The notes under the pieces were generated by a model. That model was not told where the DNA came from. It did not search any database and was given only the letters and a program-made list of their open reading frames with translations. A stretch of 64,000 bases of DNA from Nephrocerus scutellatus. Its lineage: Eukaryota; Arthropoda; Insecta; Diptera; Pipunculidae. The DNA lies in the NCBI GenBank assembly GCA_947095585.1, contig OX352765.1:19528444-19592443 (forward strand), read 5' to 3'. Below, in pieces: positions 11,590-22,873 of this stretch (its first letter is position 1; each line of letters begins with the position of its first letter). Position numbers and translations under genes: made by a program.

Positions 11590-12135
11590 AATCCTGAGTT
11601 TTTAGTTCCAGAGGACTTGGCCAATCTACGAAAAACCACAAAGAATCTTTTGAAAAAAGATTTTCTCTTGTTTTGGCAAACTTCATTTAAAACTAACTGT
11701 TTCGCTCACCCTTGGTGCAATATTGGGTAATAGGAAACATATTAATTTTTTGGAATTTGCATCATTTTTGAGTGTTTTATGTTTTTGGAAGCTGAATTTT
11801 GATAAGGCTATCGGCTCGATAGTTGTGCGTGTCTTTTTCGTTTCGTCAACCTGGTACTACAGACGACTCCAGTATGATTCAATGTCAAGGTGTTGGCCTT
11901 AAAAAAAGACGTTAACTAGTTCCTGTATAACCGAATTGTTCAATAGAGATTCCAGGAATTTCAAGGCTCACTTAAATAATTATTTCTAATATTTTCTTAT
12001 TCTATTTGTCTGACCATGATCCATAGATTTGGACTGACGTTGCTTTAGTTTTGTAATAGTTTTCCATATCGCTTTTTTGAAATCTAAGAAAATAATTTGA
12101 AACCGGCTACAAACGTAAGGAATGTTATATATTGT
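11590..12135 (-). repeat. Unclassified dispersed repeat, copy 1
   Basis: The reverse complement aligns over about 400-500 bases with 40975-41470. Shared blocks include TTTGTAGCCGGTTTCAA, ATGGATCATGGTCA, CTCTATTGAA-AATTCGGT and CACGCACAA-ATCGAGCCGATA. Gaps and substitutions show it is old. I find no clear protein motif, although Lys/Arg-rich short frames occur in both copies. It may be a non-autonomous DNA element or an untranslated part of a retroelement. Confidence 0.65.
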
Positions 12136-12374
12136 AAATTACATTCCTCCAAATTTTTAATTTTAATAAAGCGATTAAAACTTATGGACGTGGAGCAAGT
12201 CATTCAGTGAGTTCTCCCTTGGCAATCAGTTTAAATGTAAAAAAATTAAATGTAAAAAAACTTCGTTTTTCGGGTATAAACTTTTATATATACATCAAAA
12301 CACGCCACACAGTCGTTTATTATTTGGTAATAATCGCCAAAATATTTGTTTTTCAAAGAATTTTCTTTTTTTCC

Positions 12375-12685
12375 ATGCTTCACACGTGCCACACGCGCCA
12401 CACGTTACTCGCGACACGCTTCAAAAGCGGGATATCAAAATGGGCCCCTGACATTGAGCCGCTTACAAAATTTCAGCACTCTAGGTCGTGCGAAAGGTGG
12501 TTAATAAAGTCCTCAAATAACGAGAAAACGGCGCGAATTCAAACCATCACACGTTTCACACGCGAAACTGACACGCGTCATACGTTGAATATAAAAAAAT
12601 GCTATTTTGGACTTAGATACTCACAAAATTTCAACTCTCTAGCTCGTATGGGAGGTGGTGGATCATAAAATTCTCGAATTGCGCA
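12375..12685 (+). repeat. Two-unit diverged tandem repeat
   Basis: Two units with a period of about 160 bases share a core that reads CTTACAAAATTTCAGCACTCTAG then GTGCGAAAGGTGGT in unit 1 and CTCACAAAATTTCAACTCTCTAG then GTATGGGAGGTGGT in unit 2. CACACG-type short repeats lie at 12380-12420. The 153-codon frame at 12207-12668 crosses both units and I judge it a chance frame. Similar wording of the kind TTTCAA...CACACATGGATCTC is seen at 51330-51545. Confidence 0.55.
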
Positions 12686-12689
12686 ATGA

Positions 12690-14745
12690 GTTCATTTTTT
12701 ACAGATGATTTATTTTTTTTTTATATTTTTTAAATAAAAAAAAATATTAAATATCTCAAATAGTTTTGGTTTTATTCCAATTTCGAATAGCTTCTAGTAG
12801 TTTCTTCCGAGATCCCTTTGTATGTATTTATAAAAATTCCAATTGTAACTTGTAGAAGTCAAGTAGGTCTATCATGCACAAATCCATAAAATAAAAACTA
12901 ACCTTCAGAGTCAGTCACAATTCCATTTACCAATTAGTAGGGTCACCTGAAGAAAAGAAACATAATTAAAACAGACAAAAAATTATCTAAAGATTGAGAG
13001 AAATACAAAATAATTAAAAATAAACCCTTACTGCATTCATAAAAGTAGAGCGGCAGTGAGACAGACCTCTATGTCAACACAAAATCCCGTCTTTTGCAAA
13101 ATCATTAAACTTTTGCAAATTGTCAGACAGTGATCTCATCGTCTCTTACATCCTTTTACACTTAAATACATACGATCAATCATCCCACTACATCAAGGAA
13201 CATGCATCGTTCGCCCGAATTTACCAAAAATTTAAAAAAAAAAATATACCTCGTACAAAAGATACGTACTCATATCTCCCACGTATCGAAACACATTTAA
13301 AATTTCACCGAATGTTGCAGCAACATTTTAAATCATAATGCCAAAAATAAGATACATTACAAACGAAAGTAAACATCAGTTATCTTGTAGATGAACCGGC
13401 GCTAGCCACTTGGTTGACTATGAGTTCGTTTTATGAAAATGTGACGTTCGCACCAAATCCGAACAGAGAAAGCCGCCAACTGCCAAATAGCATATTCATA
13501 ATATTATTACACATAAAGCACAATTCCGCACAAAGCATCAGCTCAGCAGTAGTTGAGTTGCACATTTGCAAAACGTACAACATCGTCTCGTCGTCTCACG
13601 GATGCAGATACATTTTCAGTTGCGATTTTACCTTCGATCGAAGAGTACGTGTGACGGTAGTCTGATATTTGCGTGATAGCTGCTAATTTTTTTTTGATTT
13701 TTTTTTTAAACTAACAAATCAGAAAAAAGTTCTCAATTTTATTTTAAAAATATCATAAAAATTCCGTTGTTTTTGTTTTTCGGACGTTACAGTTTTTGTG
13801 TGAAAAAATTTAAATCGGCAAATTAAAAAAATTTTAAAAGTTAAAAGTGCACTGTGGCGCCAAAATATTTATGAGATACAAGTGCAGTCTATGCCAGAGG
13901 CGATGAGTTTGTGAAAAAGGTGTTTATATTTTTTTTTAGAAAATCTTAAAATTAAAATAAAAACAAACTGTTAAGAAGAACGATTTTTTGTTCAATTTAT
14001 TGTGTTAGGGGATTCATTTTTTTTTTCAAGGAAAGCAAATTAAATTGATTCGATTTTCTGATGGAGGAAACCTTTATGGTAGATATGTGCTTTAAATTTT
14101 TGAATAATTTCGTTTTATGGTGCTTTCAAAACAACTAAATGTGTTAGCTTAGAACTACAAATAGGGTTTTATTGTCTTCTTCTTTGTTAACAGTAAGGTT
14201 GTTATGTTATTAAAAATATCGTTGGACTGGCTTTATGCACTGGGTATGCAAGGAGTCTATCGTTCTTATAAACCTTATAATATTTATTTAAGAGTGTTAA
14301 TTTTATAAGAAGGAAACAATGAATGTACGATATAATAGAACAATAATATTTTTTATTCTTTAGGGAGGAGTAAGGTGTCTTTTTATATAAGGATGATGTA
14401 AGGAATAAAAGGGTATACAGTATACTGTATGCATAAAAACATGTTACTGATATGAATTAAATGATTATTTATGTCCTTCATGATAAAAATAAAAATAAAT
14501 AAATGTCCTCATGATAAATATTGGTCAATTGTCCACTGGATATATTTAAGTTAAATAATGGAAAGGAAGGTCTAAAGCTTTTAAACTTGGATGATATCTT
14601 CCTCGATTTAAAGCGACATATAACTGTCCATGATCGGAAACTGGCGCAGGAAGATATACAGACCAGATGTACAATAATAAACGCCCTATTTCCATGGCTA
14701 CTGATTGCTGGAAACTGTATCAATAACGCTTCATTAAGTCCGCAC
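12690..14745. other. No recognised feature
   Basis: AT-rich with long T and A runs near 12700-12750 and 13690-14040. Frames at 13120, 13414 and 14478-14831 show no domain I recognise. Confidence 0.45.
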
Positions 14746-14747
14746 TG

Positions 14748-14945
14748 GTGGGTGCCGTGGTTGTAGTGATTAGTACTTTGGCAGAAGGTTCGAATCCCAG
14801 GAAAAAAATAATAAAAAAAAACCTTTTTCACGGATCAACCTCTCGCAAATGTCTACCAAACAAGCCTAAGAGTAATAACCTAATAACTGTCATGGAAAGC
14901 TTTTCAATTCGCGTTTCGGATGGGGCTTTAAATTGTAGAACAATA
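14748..14945 (+). mobile_element. tRNA-derived SINE, copy 1
   Basis: The head GTGGGTGCCGTGG matches the RNA polymerase III A-box region of the better copy at 20286, and 14787-14797 is an exact B box, GGTTCGAATCC. The body keeps the family features TTTTTCACGG, CTCTCGCAAATGTCT, CATGGAAAGCTTTTCAATTCGC and GGCTTTAAATTGTAG. The 3' third is missing. SINEs have no protein and are mobilised by a partner LINE. Confidence 0.8.
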
Positions 14946-16100
14946 GTAAAAACACCGCCACTGAAATTCGACACAAAATTAAAAATAAAATCCCACCAAG
15001 TCCAATATAGAGCTTTTGTTATCGCTCATAAGTCATAACAATGTGTATCGTAAATCAGTATTTGCTGATACAAAAAATCGATTCCGTACCGGCTTATTCA
15101 ATATTTACAGAAAGGAAAAGGATAATCGAACCACAAAATTGTTTATCGACCACTGGTTCGATATACGAAATCCAAGATTTCTTAGCAAGAAAAACAAACA
15201 CACACTCAGCCGACCAGCAATCCAATCAGATTGAGTTATAATATATTCATGACTTGTTGTTGCCAATGGCATCCGAAAAAATCCATTTGTGCCGCCGAAA
15301 TGTAACATAAAACATGCCGCGACATTGCTCTTTCAAATCTTTGCAAATCATTGATATTTTTCGTATTGCAATATGCAGATTCTTAAAACATTTTATGAAG
15401 GTTATTTTCAATATTTTCTGTTCGAATGAAAGCCTATAGTTGCGGCTCCTATGAAACTGCGTTATGAGTGAGTATGTGACTTGGTGTAGATAAATGTTCC
15501 ATAAACTGACAACTGTATTGTGCCAAATATTTATTCACATCGGAAAATAATGGCAAGAAGATGTTATAAGCTATCAAAACTTTTGTAACCTTTGCAATGC
15601 AGACACATTGAAAATTTCTTCTTCATAACCGAACTGGGAATAGCGGTGTCGATGTAGTGGCGGTTCAACAACATTTTTTACTTTACTTTGTTGGAAATAC
15701 GAAATATGTTCATTTGTTTATTCAGTCTATACGAGAATATGATGCCTTTGCAAATTGTAAATTTGTATTATTACTTAAAAGTGTTTTGGTCGCCAGAACT
15801 GCTGACATATTATACCAACCGCATTTTCGGGATCAATTTTCTGCAATAAAATTCAGTCCTTATGTCTACTTCGATTACGATTTCATTACTTCTGTCGTTT
15901 CTGATTACTTGGGGCAATAGGGAGAACGAATAGACGCACCGGCAAAGCTTTGGCTACTTATATTTCTCTCTAATTCCTGATCTAATATTCAGAAGGATAA
16001 ACCATTTATTTTTTGTTGGCGGAGTCATCACGTTCTGAATAGCTACTTTAATGTGATTCATATGTGGCGATTAATTACTCGTATATTTACATATTTATAT
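14946..16100. other. No recognised feature
   Basis: Several overlapping short frames (15016-15308, 15657-15920) have no motif that I can assign. No transposon end was seen before the TIR at 16103. Confidence 0.45.
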
Positions 16101-16102
16101 TA

Positions 16103-17273
16103 CAGCGGTCGGCTATCGAAGTGTTACTAAATCAAAAGACTGTAATTTCGTTAGTTATGAATTTTTTTATTAACATTTTTTAGAGAATGTCAAAACAATT
16201 TTATGAAACACGCGATTTAGCCACCTTTGGTGCATATGAAAGCGTTGAGTCTCTTAACGCAGGCATTGCATGCTGCACTAATGTAATCTGTTGGTATTTT
16301 GGTCCATTCCCTACGAATAACTATCTTCAATGCATCTATACTTTCATGTCCTTTTGTCGACACCTTGACTTCTAAAATGGACCATATGGAAAAGTCCATT
16401 GGATTCAAGCCTGGTGAGTATGGAGGCCATTGTTGCGAAGAAATGAAATTTGGAACGTGACTTTGTAAGAATTGTTGTGTCAAGCGGGCTTTATGTGATG
16501 GTGCTGAGTCCAGTTGGAATGTCCAGCCATTGTTACCGAATTTTTTGTGTGTCCAAGGTAGCGACGCATAATTTTATACCTTTCCCGCTACACTTCTTGA
16601 TTCACCTTGACCTTGACTCAATAAAGACTATCAGAGAACGACCATTTGGAGTTAAAGCTGCACAAACCATTATAGAAGCCGGCGCTTGTCTGCGAAGAGC
16701 AACTTGCTTGTCCAAATAGTCATTGGACTTGCTTTCTAACCACACACGATCATTTTGTTTGTGTACCTACTTTTGAACCGTTAAAACGTTTTCATCAGAA
16801 ACCACCAAGTTGACGAGATCGTTACGTTCGTGTATACGTTTTAGCACTTTGAATCTTTCAAGTTGAACTGCCTTTTGAATCTTGTAGGGCTTCAATTGAA
16901 GTTCATTATTCAGTATCCACCGGATGCTTCTATGGGACATATGCAGATTTTTTGCCAATTTTTTCGCACTTTGTCGTGAATTTTTCTTAATAAGTACCTT
17001 TACCGATCCACAAGCATTTTAATCAAATTCAAATGCTGGAGCTGTTTGGCAATAGCCGGTTGTGACTTTTCAACTCAAAAACAAAAAAAAAATAATCAAA
17101 CTGTTACATTTGAATTCCATTCTGAAAACTCCTTTCAAATATGACGTATATCGATTCGTAGACTTATAAACAACATAACAGACTAACGTTTGTCAAAATA
17201 TGAACGCTCTGTCATCAGCCGTTTGGCAAATACAGCAGCATGAAGTTAGTAACACTTCGATCGCCGAACCCTG
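16103..17273 (-). mobile_element. maT-like (DD37D) transposon, complete ends, dead
   Basis: An IS630/Tc1/mariner element of 1171 bases. The terminal inverted repeats are about 28-30 bases: the left starts CAGCGGTCGGCTATCGAAGT and the right, read in reverse, starts CAGGGTTCGGCGATCGAAGT. Both continue GTTACTAA. TA dinucleotides flank it at 16101-16102 and 17274-17275, the target duplication expected for this superfamily. The transposase runs on the minus strand between the TIRs. Other pieces of the same or a closely related family occur at 19045-20039 and 52115-52217. Internal stops make it immobile by itself, although the ends could still be recognised by a related transposase. Confidence 0.88.
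16217..16995 (-). pseudogene. maT-like DD37D transposase pseudogene
   Basis: A cut-and-paste transposase. The N-terminal part near 16995-16770 reads AKNLHMSHRSIRWILNNELQLKPYKIQK, the second helix-turn-helix and linker, then VVSDENVLTVQ with the first catalytic Asp. The C-terminal frame at 16217-16500 reads TFQLDSAPSHKARL (second Asp) and WPPYSPGLNPMDFSIWSILE. The third Asp is the D of NPMD, with 37 residues between it and the second, the maT spacing. The middle is frameshifted near 16560-16760, and the usual SPDLNP Asp has become Gly. The N-terminal start is not intact, so no functional protein is expected. Confidence 0.85.
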
Positions 17274-17275
17274 TA

Positions 17276-18295
17276 TATACTCATATACATATACTCGTAC
17301 ATATATACGATTATTGCGCGCTCACTTTTACGTTCTTATTTCCTCAATAGAATTTCACTTATTTATCATTTAATCAATAGGCAATTCTATAAATATACTA
17401 TTGCTATGAATAAATGTGCGGGTATATGTACACTCGTTCAAATTATTGATTAGAAACATTAGATTATGAAATACCTGATAAGTACGCTAGGAAACTGTTT
17501 CCTCGAAAACCGCAGAAACTTTAGTTCTTTTGTTAATCGGTAGCACAGGTTTACAAGTATTAAGGACTACTAAAGTAATACTATAAGGATATTTGAAAAC
17601 TATCCTAAACTTAAAGAATACTTTTCAGATACATTCATCATATATTCATTCATCATATATATAGAATATGCAAATAGACGAATATATATTAATTTACTAT
17701 TGTGTATTCTTATTAAAAGTGTTATTTTTTAAAGCGCAATAACCTGTGTCTGAGTTTGTTTTGACAACTTGTTACTTGTTATAAAAGTTGAGACTTACAT
17801 ATACAGTATAGTATTATTTTGTAAATCGGCATCTAAATAAACAACCTTATCAATAATTAGTTATGCAAATTTTACGCTTTTCACTTTATTCAATATGGGA
17901 TGACCATAATAAAAACAGCTTTAAACTACATTTATATCCATTCGTCATAGTATTTTAAGTTTCCGGTCGAAAAATTCTTGAGGGTTAGCGTTCATAAGAC
18001 AGAATCACAAAGGGACAAATGGATTGATACTCGGTTAAGTTTTTATGTAGTTGATGTTATTTTTGCTTTGATACAACATCGATAAGGCTAGCAGAAATAT
18101 ATTTATTATACAGCATGTGTTATTTTGTTAACGATCAGCTATAAACTGACGTCCCTTTATTACTTATTTTAAATAGAGTTACAGAGATGCCCTACATGTA
18201 CAACACACGATTTTTCACTCGAAGTGTTATCAATTGAAAATGAAATTTCGTCAATTATTTATCTTGTAATTAATTACTATTTAATTTCCCAGTAA
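17276..18295. other. No recognised feature
   Basis: AT-rich with short ATATAC runs next to the transposon. Nothing coding or structural was identified. Confidence 0.5.
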
Positions 18296-18299
18296 TGCC

Positions 18300-18605
18300 C
18301 TGTCCAAAAAATAGTAACTCTACACTAATATCGGTCGTTTTAGATCATTTTTACATGCCAACCCATCCCCAAAGATGATAGGTGTGTGTGTTTTACTGTC
18401 GTTATTCATATCAGCGAACTCGAAAATTACGGACTCGACTCTTATCGTCACTATTTATCTCAGCATCCGGAAAAACTATGCATTCTACATTAATACATAT
18501 ACGTCATATGTACACCCAGGAGCGCTTAGGAGATGTCTTACCATCACTATTCATCTCAGCTGCAACAAAAAACTATGGATTCAACATTAATATCGGTCGA
18601 CCTCA
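18300..18605 (+). repeat. Dispersed repeat in about three diverged tandem units
   Basis: Units of roughly 100-130 bases share CTTACCATCACTATTCATCT then CAGC, and AACTATGGATTCAACATTAA then TATCGGTCG. Variants start near 18305, 18395, 18440 and 18535. The reverse complement of 63870-64000 carries the same words in the same order, including CTAATATCGGTCGTTTTA. The frames at 18375-18660 are built from these units and are not taken as genes. Class unknown. Confidence 0.6.
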
Positions 18606-19044
18606 AACCAACCTTCAAATAACCACCCAAAACAAATATTTGATTCCAGCTTGTATGTGATATATGTACCAATTGCTCCAGTGATTCCAGAGTTAATCCG
18701 GCGCTAGTACAAATATTTTCTTTGATTCGTTAAGATTTTGTCAATGTCGAAATTACAACTTTCGTGAAGAATATGTCATCATGTAAGCTGTAACTCACGT
18801 TCCAGTTGAAGAAATCTGGCTTTTTGAGGTCCTTCACCCCCTGAGTCAAGGAGCGTCCTTACATTCCAGAAACCAATCATTACTTATCCGAGGCGTTGTG
18901 TCGGTTTTAGTAGCGGGCATTTTTCGGTGCCGCAGGGTGCTAACCCACGTTACCTAGACTAGAAACGCTAGATCGTTCGCACGTGCAATTTAATAAGGTA
19001 GTTGGGGACCACCACTAGGAGGTAGAGCAAGCACTACATCACGA
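18606..19044. other. No recognised feature
   Basis: Nothing that I can assign between the tandem repeat and the transposon relic. Confidence 0.4.
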
Positions 19045-20039
19045 ACTTGATTGTTGCGCTACTGGCTCAAACCAAGTTTTGAGCAGTCAGTAGTTTCCCG
19101 ATCAATCGCAATGCAGATCCCCAATTGAATGAATTGTTTGTGTGCCTAAAAGTCCAATGCATCAAACTTTTTGTTGGTAACCTTTTCTGGCTCACATTGA
19201 CGTCCTAATCAATTAAAACGAACGGACTCGTGTATTTGCAGTTTCAGCATTCAAAACAATCACAAAAGAAGGCGCTAGCTCGGTTGTCTAAATTGTTGCC
19301 GGACTTGCCCTTAAACCACACATCACGATCATTTTATTTTATTTACCTCTTGTTTCATGAGAAAATATAAAAATGTTCAACGTTCAAGTTTTTCAATAAA
19401 TTGACCGTTGACGAAAAACTGTCTTTTCTACAGGTGTACATCCTGTACCTTTTGTATCTTGTAAGGCTTTAATTTAAGTTAATTTTTCGGTATTCACCGG
19501 CGCCGTATATGCTTGAGTCGGGCGTTCAGAATTTTAGGTAATTTTGTAGAAATGGTTTTTTAAATTCGATCCTTCACCCCGAACCATTTTGGGGATGTTG
19601 CTGCTTTTTTATGACCCTCTCGATGGCGTTTTGCGATGCTTTCAGTATCAGTGTAACGCTTAATGGTTCGATACACAAACATATTATTAATACGTAAATG
19701 CTGGAGCTCACGAACAATTGCTGCCAGCAATTTACCGGTCAAATACAAGGCAATTACGGTGGAATTCTATTCGTAATTATTTCTTTTCAATTCAACGTAG
19801 AGCGTTATGCTTCAGCTGGCTTGGTAACAACTTGATAGACTTAATTTTGTCAAAATATTACCACGTTTTTATTAGCTGTTTAGTCATTTCAGACTCTGCT
19901 TGTGATTTGATATATTTTGGATCACTGCTGTTCCGTTCATTTGGTTCACTGTACTGTGCCGTTTAGTACGAACTGATCAATCGTGAACGACCTCTCTGCA
20001 AGGGAGTGAGGTTGTTAAAACTTCGAGTGACAGACTCTG
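19045..20039 (-). mobile_element. maT-like transposon relic with one TIR
   Basis: The right end at about 20012-20039 (GTTGTTAAAACTTCGAGTGA then CAGACTCTG, with TA after it) aligns with the right TIR of the element at 16103. Minus-strand coding starts near 19750: MYLTGKLLAAIVRELQHL, then TIKRYTDTESIAKRH and HKKAATSP, the first HTH and its linker, which the 16-kb copy no longer shows clearly. LKLKPYKIQK follows near 19460 in another frame, and PFVLID near 19235. The catalytic C-terminal part and left TIR are not visible. It is older than the 16-kb copy. Confidence 0.72.
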
Positions 20040-20285
20040 TATTTTAACTACACATCATTTTACGTTAAGTTAAGATTCACATTAGTCTGGCATTAGTCAT
20101 CGTGAGGAGACTTGTATTTTTTATGGAATAGATCACCATTTATATGCAATAGCCTTATACCTACAGCTTATAATGTGTAATTTTTTAACGTTGACACTTG
20201 ATCAACAAAATTGTTACTTCGGCCTGACTATAAAAGTCGTTATATTACAACATTGCAAAAAATATTACCAATGTATATTCTTTTT

Positions 20286-20575
20286 GGTGGGCGCCGTGGT
20301 TCAATGGATAAGTGCATGGCTTCTGCGCAGGAGGTTCGTGGTTCGAATCCCAGTAACACAAAAAGTATTTTTCACGGTATCCCACCTCGATGTCTGACAA
20401 ATGCCCGTGAGTAATTGCTTGTTACGAAAAGCTTCTCAATTCAACGTTCGGATATGGCATTAAATTGTAGGTCCTTCCATTTGTATGCAAAGATATACAT
20501 GCAAAACACAAATGGTCGCGAGAAGGTAGGCCCTGGACCGCAACGGTCTGTCGCGCCGAATATTATTATTATATT
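20286..20575 (+). mobile_element. tRNA-derived SINE, copy 2 (best preserved)
   Basis: The head GGTGGGCGCCGTGGTTCAAT contains an A box at 20297-20307 (TGGTTCAATGG) and an exact B box at 20340-20350 (GGTTCGAATCC), 43 bases apart, as in an RNA polymerase III internal promoter. The head resembles a tRNA, perhaps Arg, by its GTGG-CAATGGATAAG run, but the anticodon arm does not pair well. A unique body of about 200 bases follows and the 3' end is (ATT)n near 20558-20575. The body words TTTTTCACGGT, CTTCTCAATTC and GGTCGCGAGAAG recur in the other copies. The frames at 20173-20609 are shadows. Confidence 0.88.
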
Positions 20576-20689
20576 CTTTTTCACTTTTCTCAACGTTTCT
20601 GACCATTGACAAGACAAATTCGAGAGAAAATTGTGCATGTCTTCCTGCTTGTACGTAAGTATGTATCCACGATAATTCTAGAACGGCTT

Positions 20690-21345
20690 GAATTCATTTG
20701 GGAACTGACCAACTGGTTTCCGGCCCAGTCCTTCCTCAAAAATCTCCCCACCGGTCAGTATATTGAGACGATTTCATCCAGTTTAACATTTCTTAACTCT
20801 GATCCTTTAATACGGGGCCAAAAATTCTCCGTTAGACTTTGTTCTTGAACGCGTCTAAGAGTTCAGAGTGCGTTTTGCGAAGCACCAAATTCTCGATCCG
20901 TATGTAAGTACTTGCATGACCATCTGTTTGGTTAGTTAAGTTCCTGGATTTGAGGATCCTGTCAGATTATAGGATTAAGATAGAGATACGATTGCACTAC
21001 TCCAAGTTTGCACACGACTTTCCTAATAAAACTATCAATGTTTCATCTTCTGCTATGTACTTTGTTTGGCTCTCATTTATGTGCACCTGCTTGATCTCCA
21101 TGAACGCTCTTGAATGATGGAAAAATTGCCTGCGGAGATCAATATCTGGACAGAATTATAAAGAATTGTTCACGGTCTCGAATTACTTTCTTCAACGTTA
21201 AAGGGGAAGCATGCCAGTCAAAGTCGATTTAGATGTGTAATGGGTTTCATAGTCACCCGGAACTTTTCATGCCTTATAACATTGGTCATGGTTAGCCTCT
21301 ATAGTGCCATGACTTTATAATGTTCTACTCTGGCTATGCTATCAT
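20690..21345 (-). mobile_element. RTE-clade LINE RT fragment
   Basis: Minus-strand remnant of the same RTE family as at 800 and 49127. Matching nucleotide words include GGGGCCAAAAATTCTCCGTT near 20815 (protein RRIFGP), TACTTTGTTTGGCTCTCATT then TATGTGCA near 21060 (HINESQTKY), and GTCATGGCACTATAGA near 21310. The endonuclease, palm core and 3' end are absent. Frequent indels show age. The plus-strand frame at 20606-20848 is a shadow. Confidence 0.75.
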
Positions 21346-22348
21346 AGCCGGCGGTATGGAGTGCCATATGGTTTCAAGGCGTTACTTTTTTTCATCTTAT
21401 TTATAGCTTTCATGAGACTGCTTTTCCTATCACTCCAAAACTCGGAACTTTACCAAACGCACAATACAGGGATCATTTATTAACTATCAATTTTTTTTAG
21501 TGAAAAAGCACCTTTTTATTAACTTCAGAGAAATTTGCGTACTTCTCAATGCCGTAAGATATCTGGTCTTACTACAAAAATAATAAACACATCAGGTCGT
21601 AAAACTTCACTTGCTTTAAGTGCTGCATTTCATCATTATTTTCTCGCTAAATTATAAAACCTTTTTAGCAACACCTGTATTAAAAGCAACAAAAACGTAA
21701 ATCATTTCTGCTAAGCAATAAATGTATGCTCAGGCATTCGCTTATAACGTCTGTTCTCTGGTAAACATAAAAATTTTCTACTAACGGAACAGGTAATTAC
21801 CATAAAGAGATAATGAAATTATTATTTCACTGCAGCTTCATAACAGAGACAATGAATTAAACTTTCTACTTTAGATTTTGGCGAAAAAAACCCCTTAAGT
21901 TACTTACAATTGTTTTTCAAAAGACTCCATTGGTGTCAGCATTTAAAATAAATTTTAAAATTAAATTAAGTCAGAATATAATAAAAAAAATTAACTTTAA
22001 TTAAACCAGATTACTCTGATTTGTTAAACGCCGACTGCAACGTATTGCCGCTGCCTACTGCTTATGTGCATCATCATGCAAAATATTTTTCTGCCAGAAA
22101 GTCAAAGTGCGGTAGGACGGTAATTCTACATACCTATAGCGACCGTCTGAGCTGTCATAACGAATACCATTAATAATAACGACTGCAGTCAATTTATGTT
22201 TATTGTTAAAAATATTACCAATTATAATTATTAATAAATGAAGATAGCACTAAGCCATTTGAACAAGGTAATAAAAAAACGAGTCTTTTTGGGGTTTTAA
22301 TATATTTAGTTTGGTTCATTCTTAATAAATAATCTAAAAGATTTTATT
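21346..22348. other. No recognised feature
   Basis: AT-rich, with no recognisable transposon protein or repeat end. Confidence 0.45.
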
Positions 22349-22482
22349 GTGGCGCCTTCGTAAGGGGTTAGTTCATTGGAGTAGTGTGCTGGAGGTTCGA
22401 AGTTTGAATCTCAAAAAAACGCCAAATACATTTTTCAAATTATCACCTCTCTCGAATTTCTAACAAGTGTCGGAGAGTTATT
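22349..22482 (+). mobile_element. tRNA-derived SINE, copy 3, 5' half
   Basis: The head GTGGCGCCTTCGTAAGGGGT carries a degenerate A-box region, and 22401-22411 (AGTTTGAATCT) is a degenerate B box. AACGCCAAATACATTTTTCA and CTCTCGAATTTCTAACAAGT match the body of the other copies. The element stops at GAGAGTTATT and resumes near 22874, so it is split by an insertion. Confidence 0.7.
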
Positions 22483-22873
22483 GTTGATTGTTGTTGTGGG
22501 GTGTGATCTAGTAGCATGGCGACCATCCCTACAACAGCCCCTCCAAAGTAATGGCTTCACGCAATCTCTGAATCCTACCCATTTTTTTTATAATTCGCAC
22601 ACACACACACACAATACTTCCGCTTAATGCAAGTATCCAGAGAGACTTCCTTTCCTTTGCTTGGCATAGACCTGTGAGTTTTTTCCATCTTAGTTCATGT
22701 ACCTTTTTTAATTCTCTTCGTGCAGAGCTTAGCTTGGTCCTTTCTACACATGTCACTGCTCCATAGGTGATATCAGAATAACTATCATGGTGTACGTCCA
22801 GTGCTATGTTCTCTAAGGCTTATTACATAGAATTAGCTTGCAACTCTTCCACACACCATACGTGCTCCGAAAG
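22483..22873. other. Insertion inside SINE copy 3
   Basis: About 390 bases separate the two halves of SINE copy 3. The segment holds a (CA)8 microsatellite at about 22597-22613 and a minus-strand frame of 75 codons (22529-22756) containing the basic run RRELKKVHELRWKKLTGLCQAKERKSLWI. I do not recognise a family with certainty. It is probably a fragment of another transposable element. No clear target duplication was seen. Confidence 0.5.

Noticed and set aside
12207..12668. 153-codon plus-strand open frame
   Set aside because: It crosses a low-complexity stretch and both units of a tandem repeat, has no recognisable domain, and its composition follows the local AT content.
20286..20357. A functional tRNA gene
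   Set aside because: It has A and B boxes but a poor anticodon stem and acceptor pairing, and the same head is followed by the same body in five other places, so it is a SINE head.
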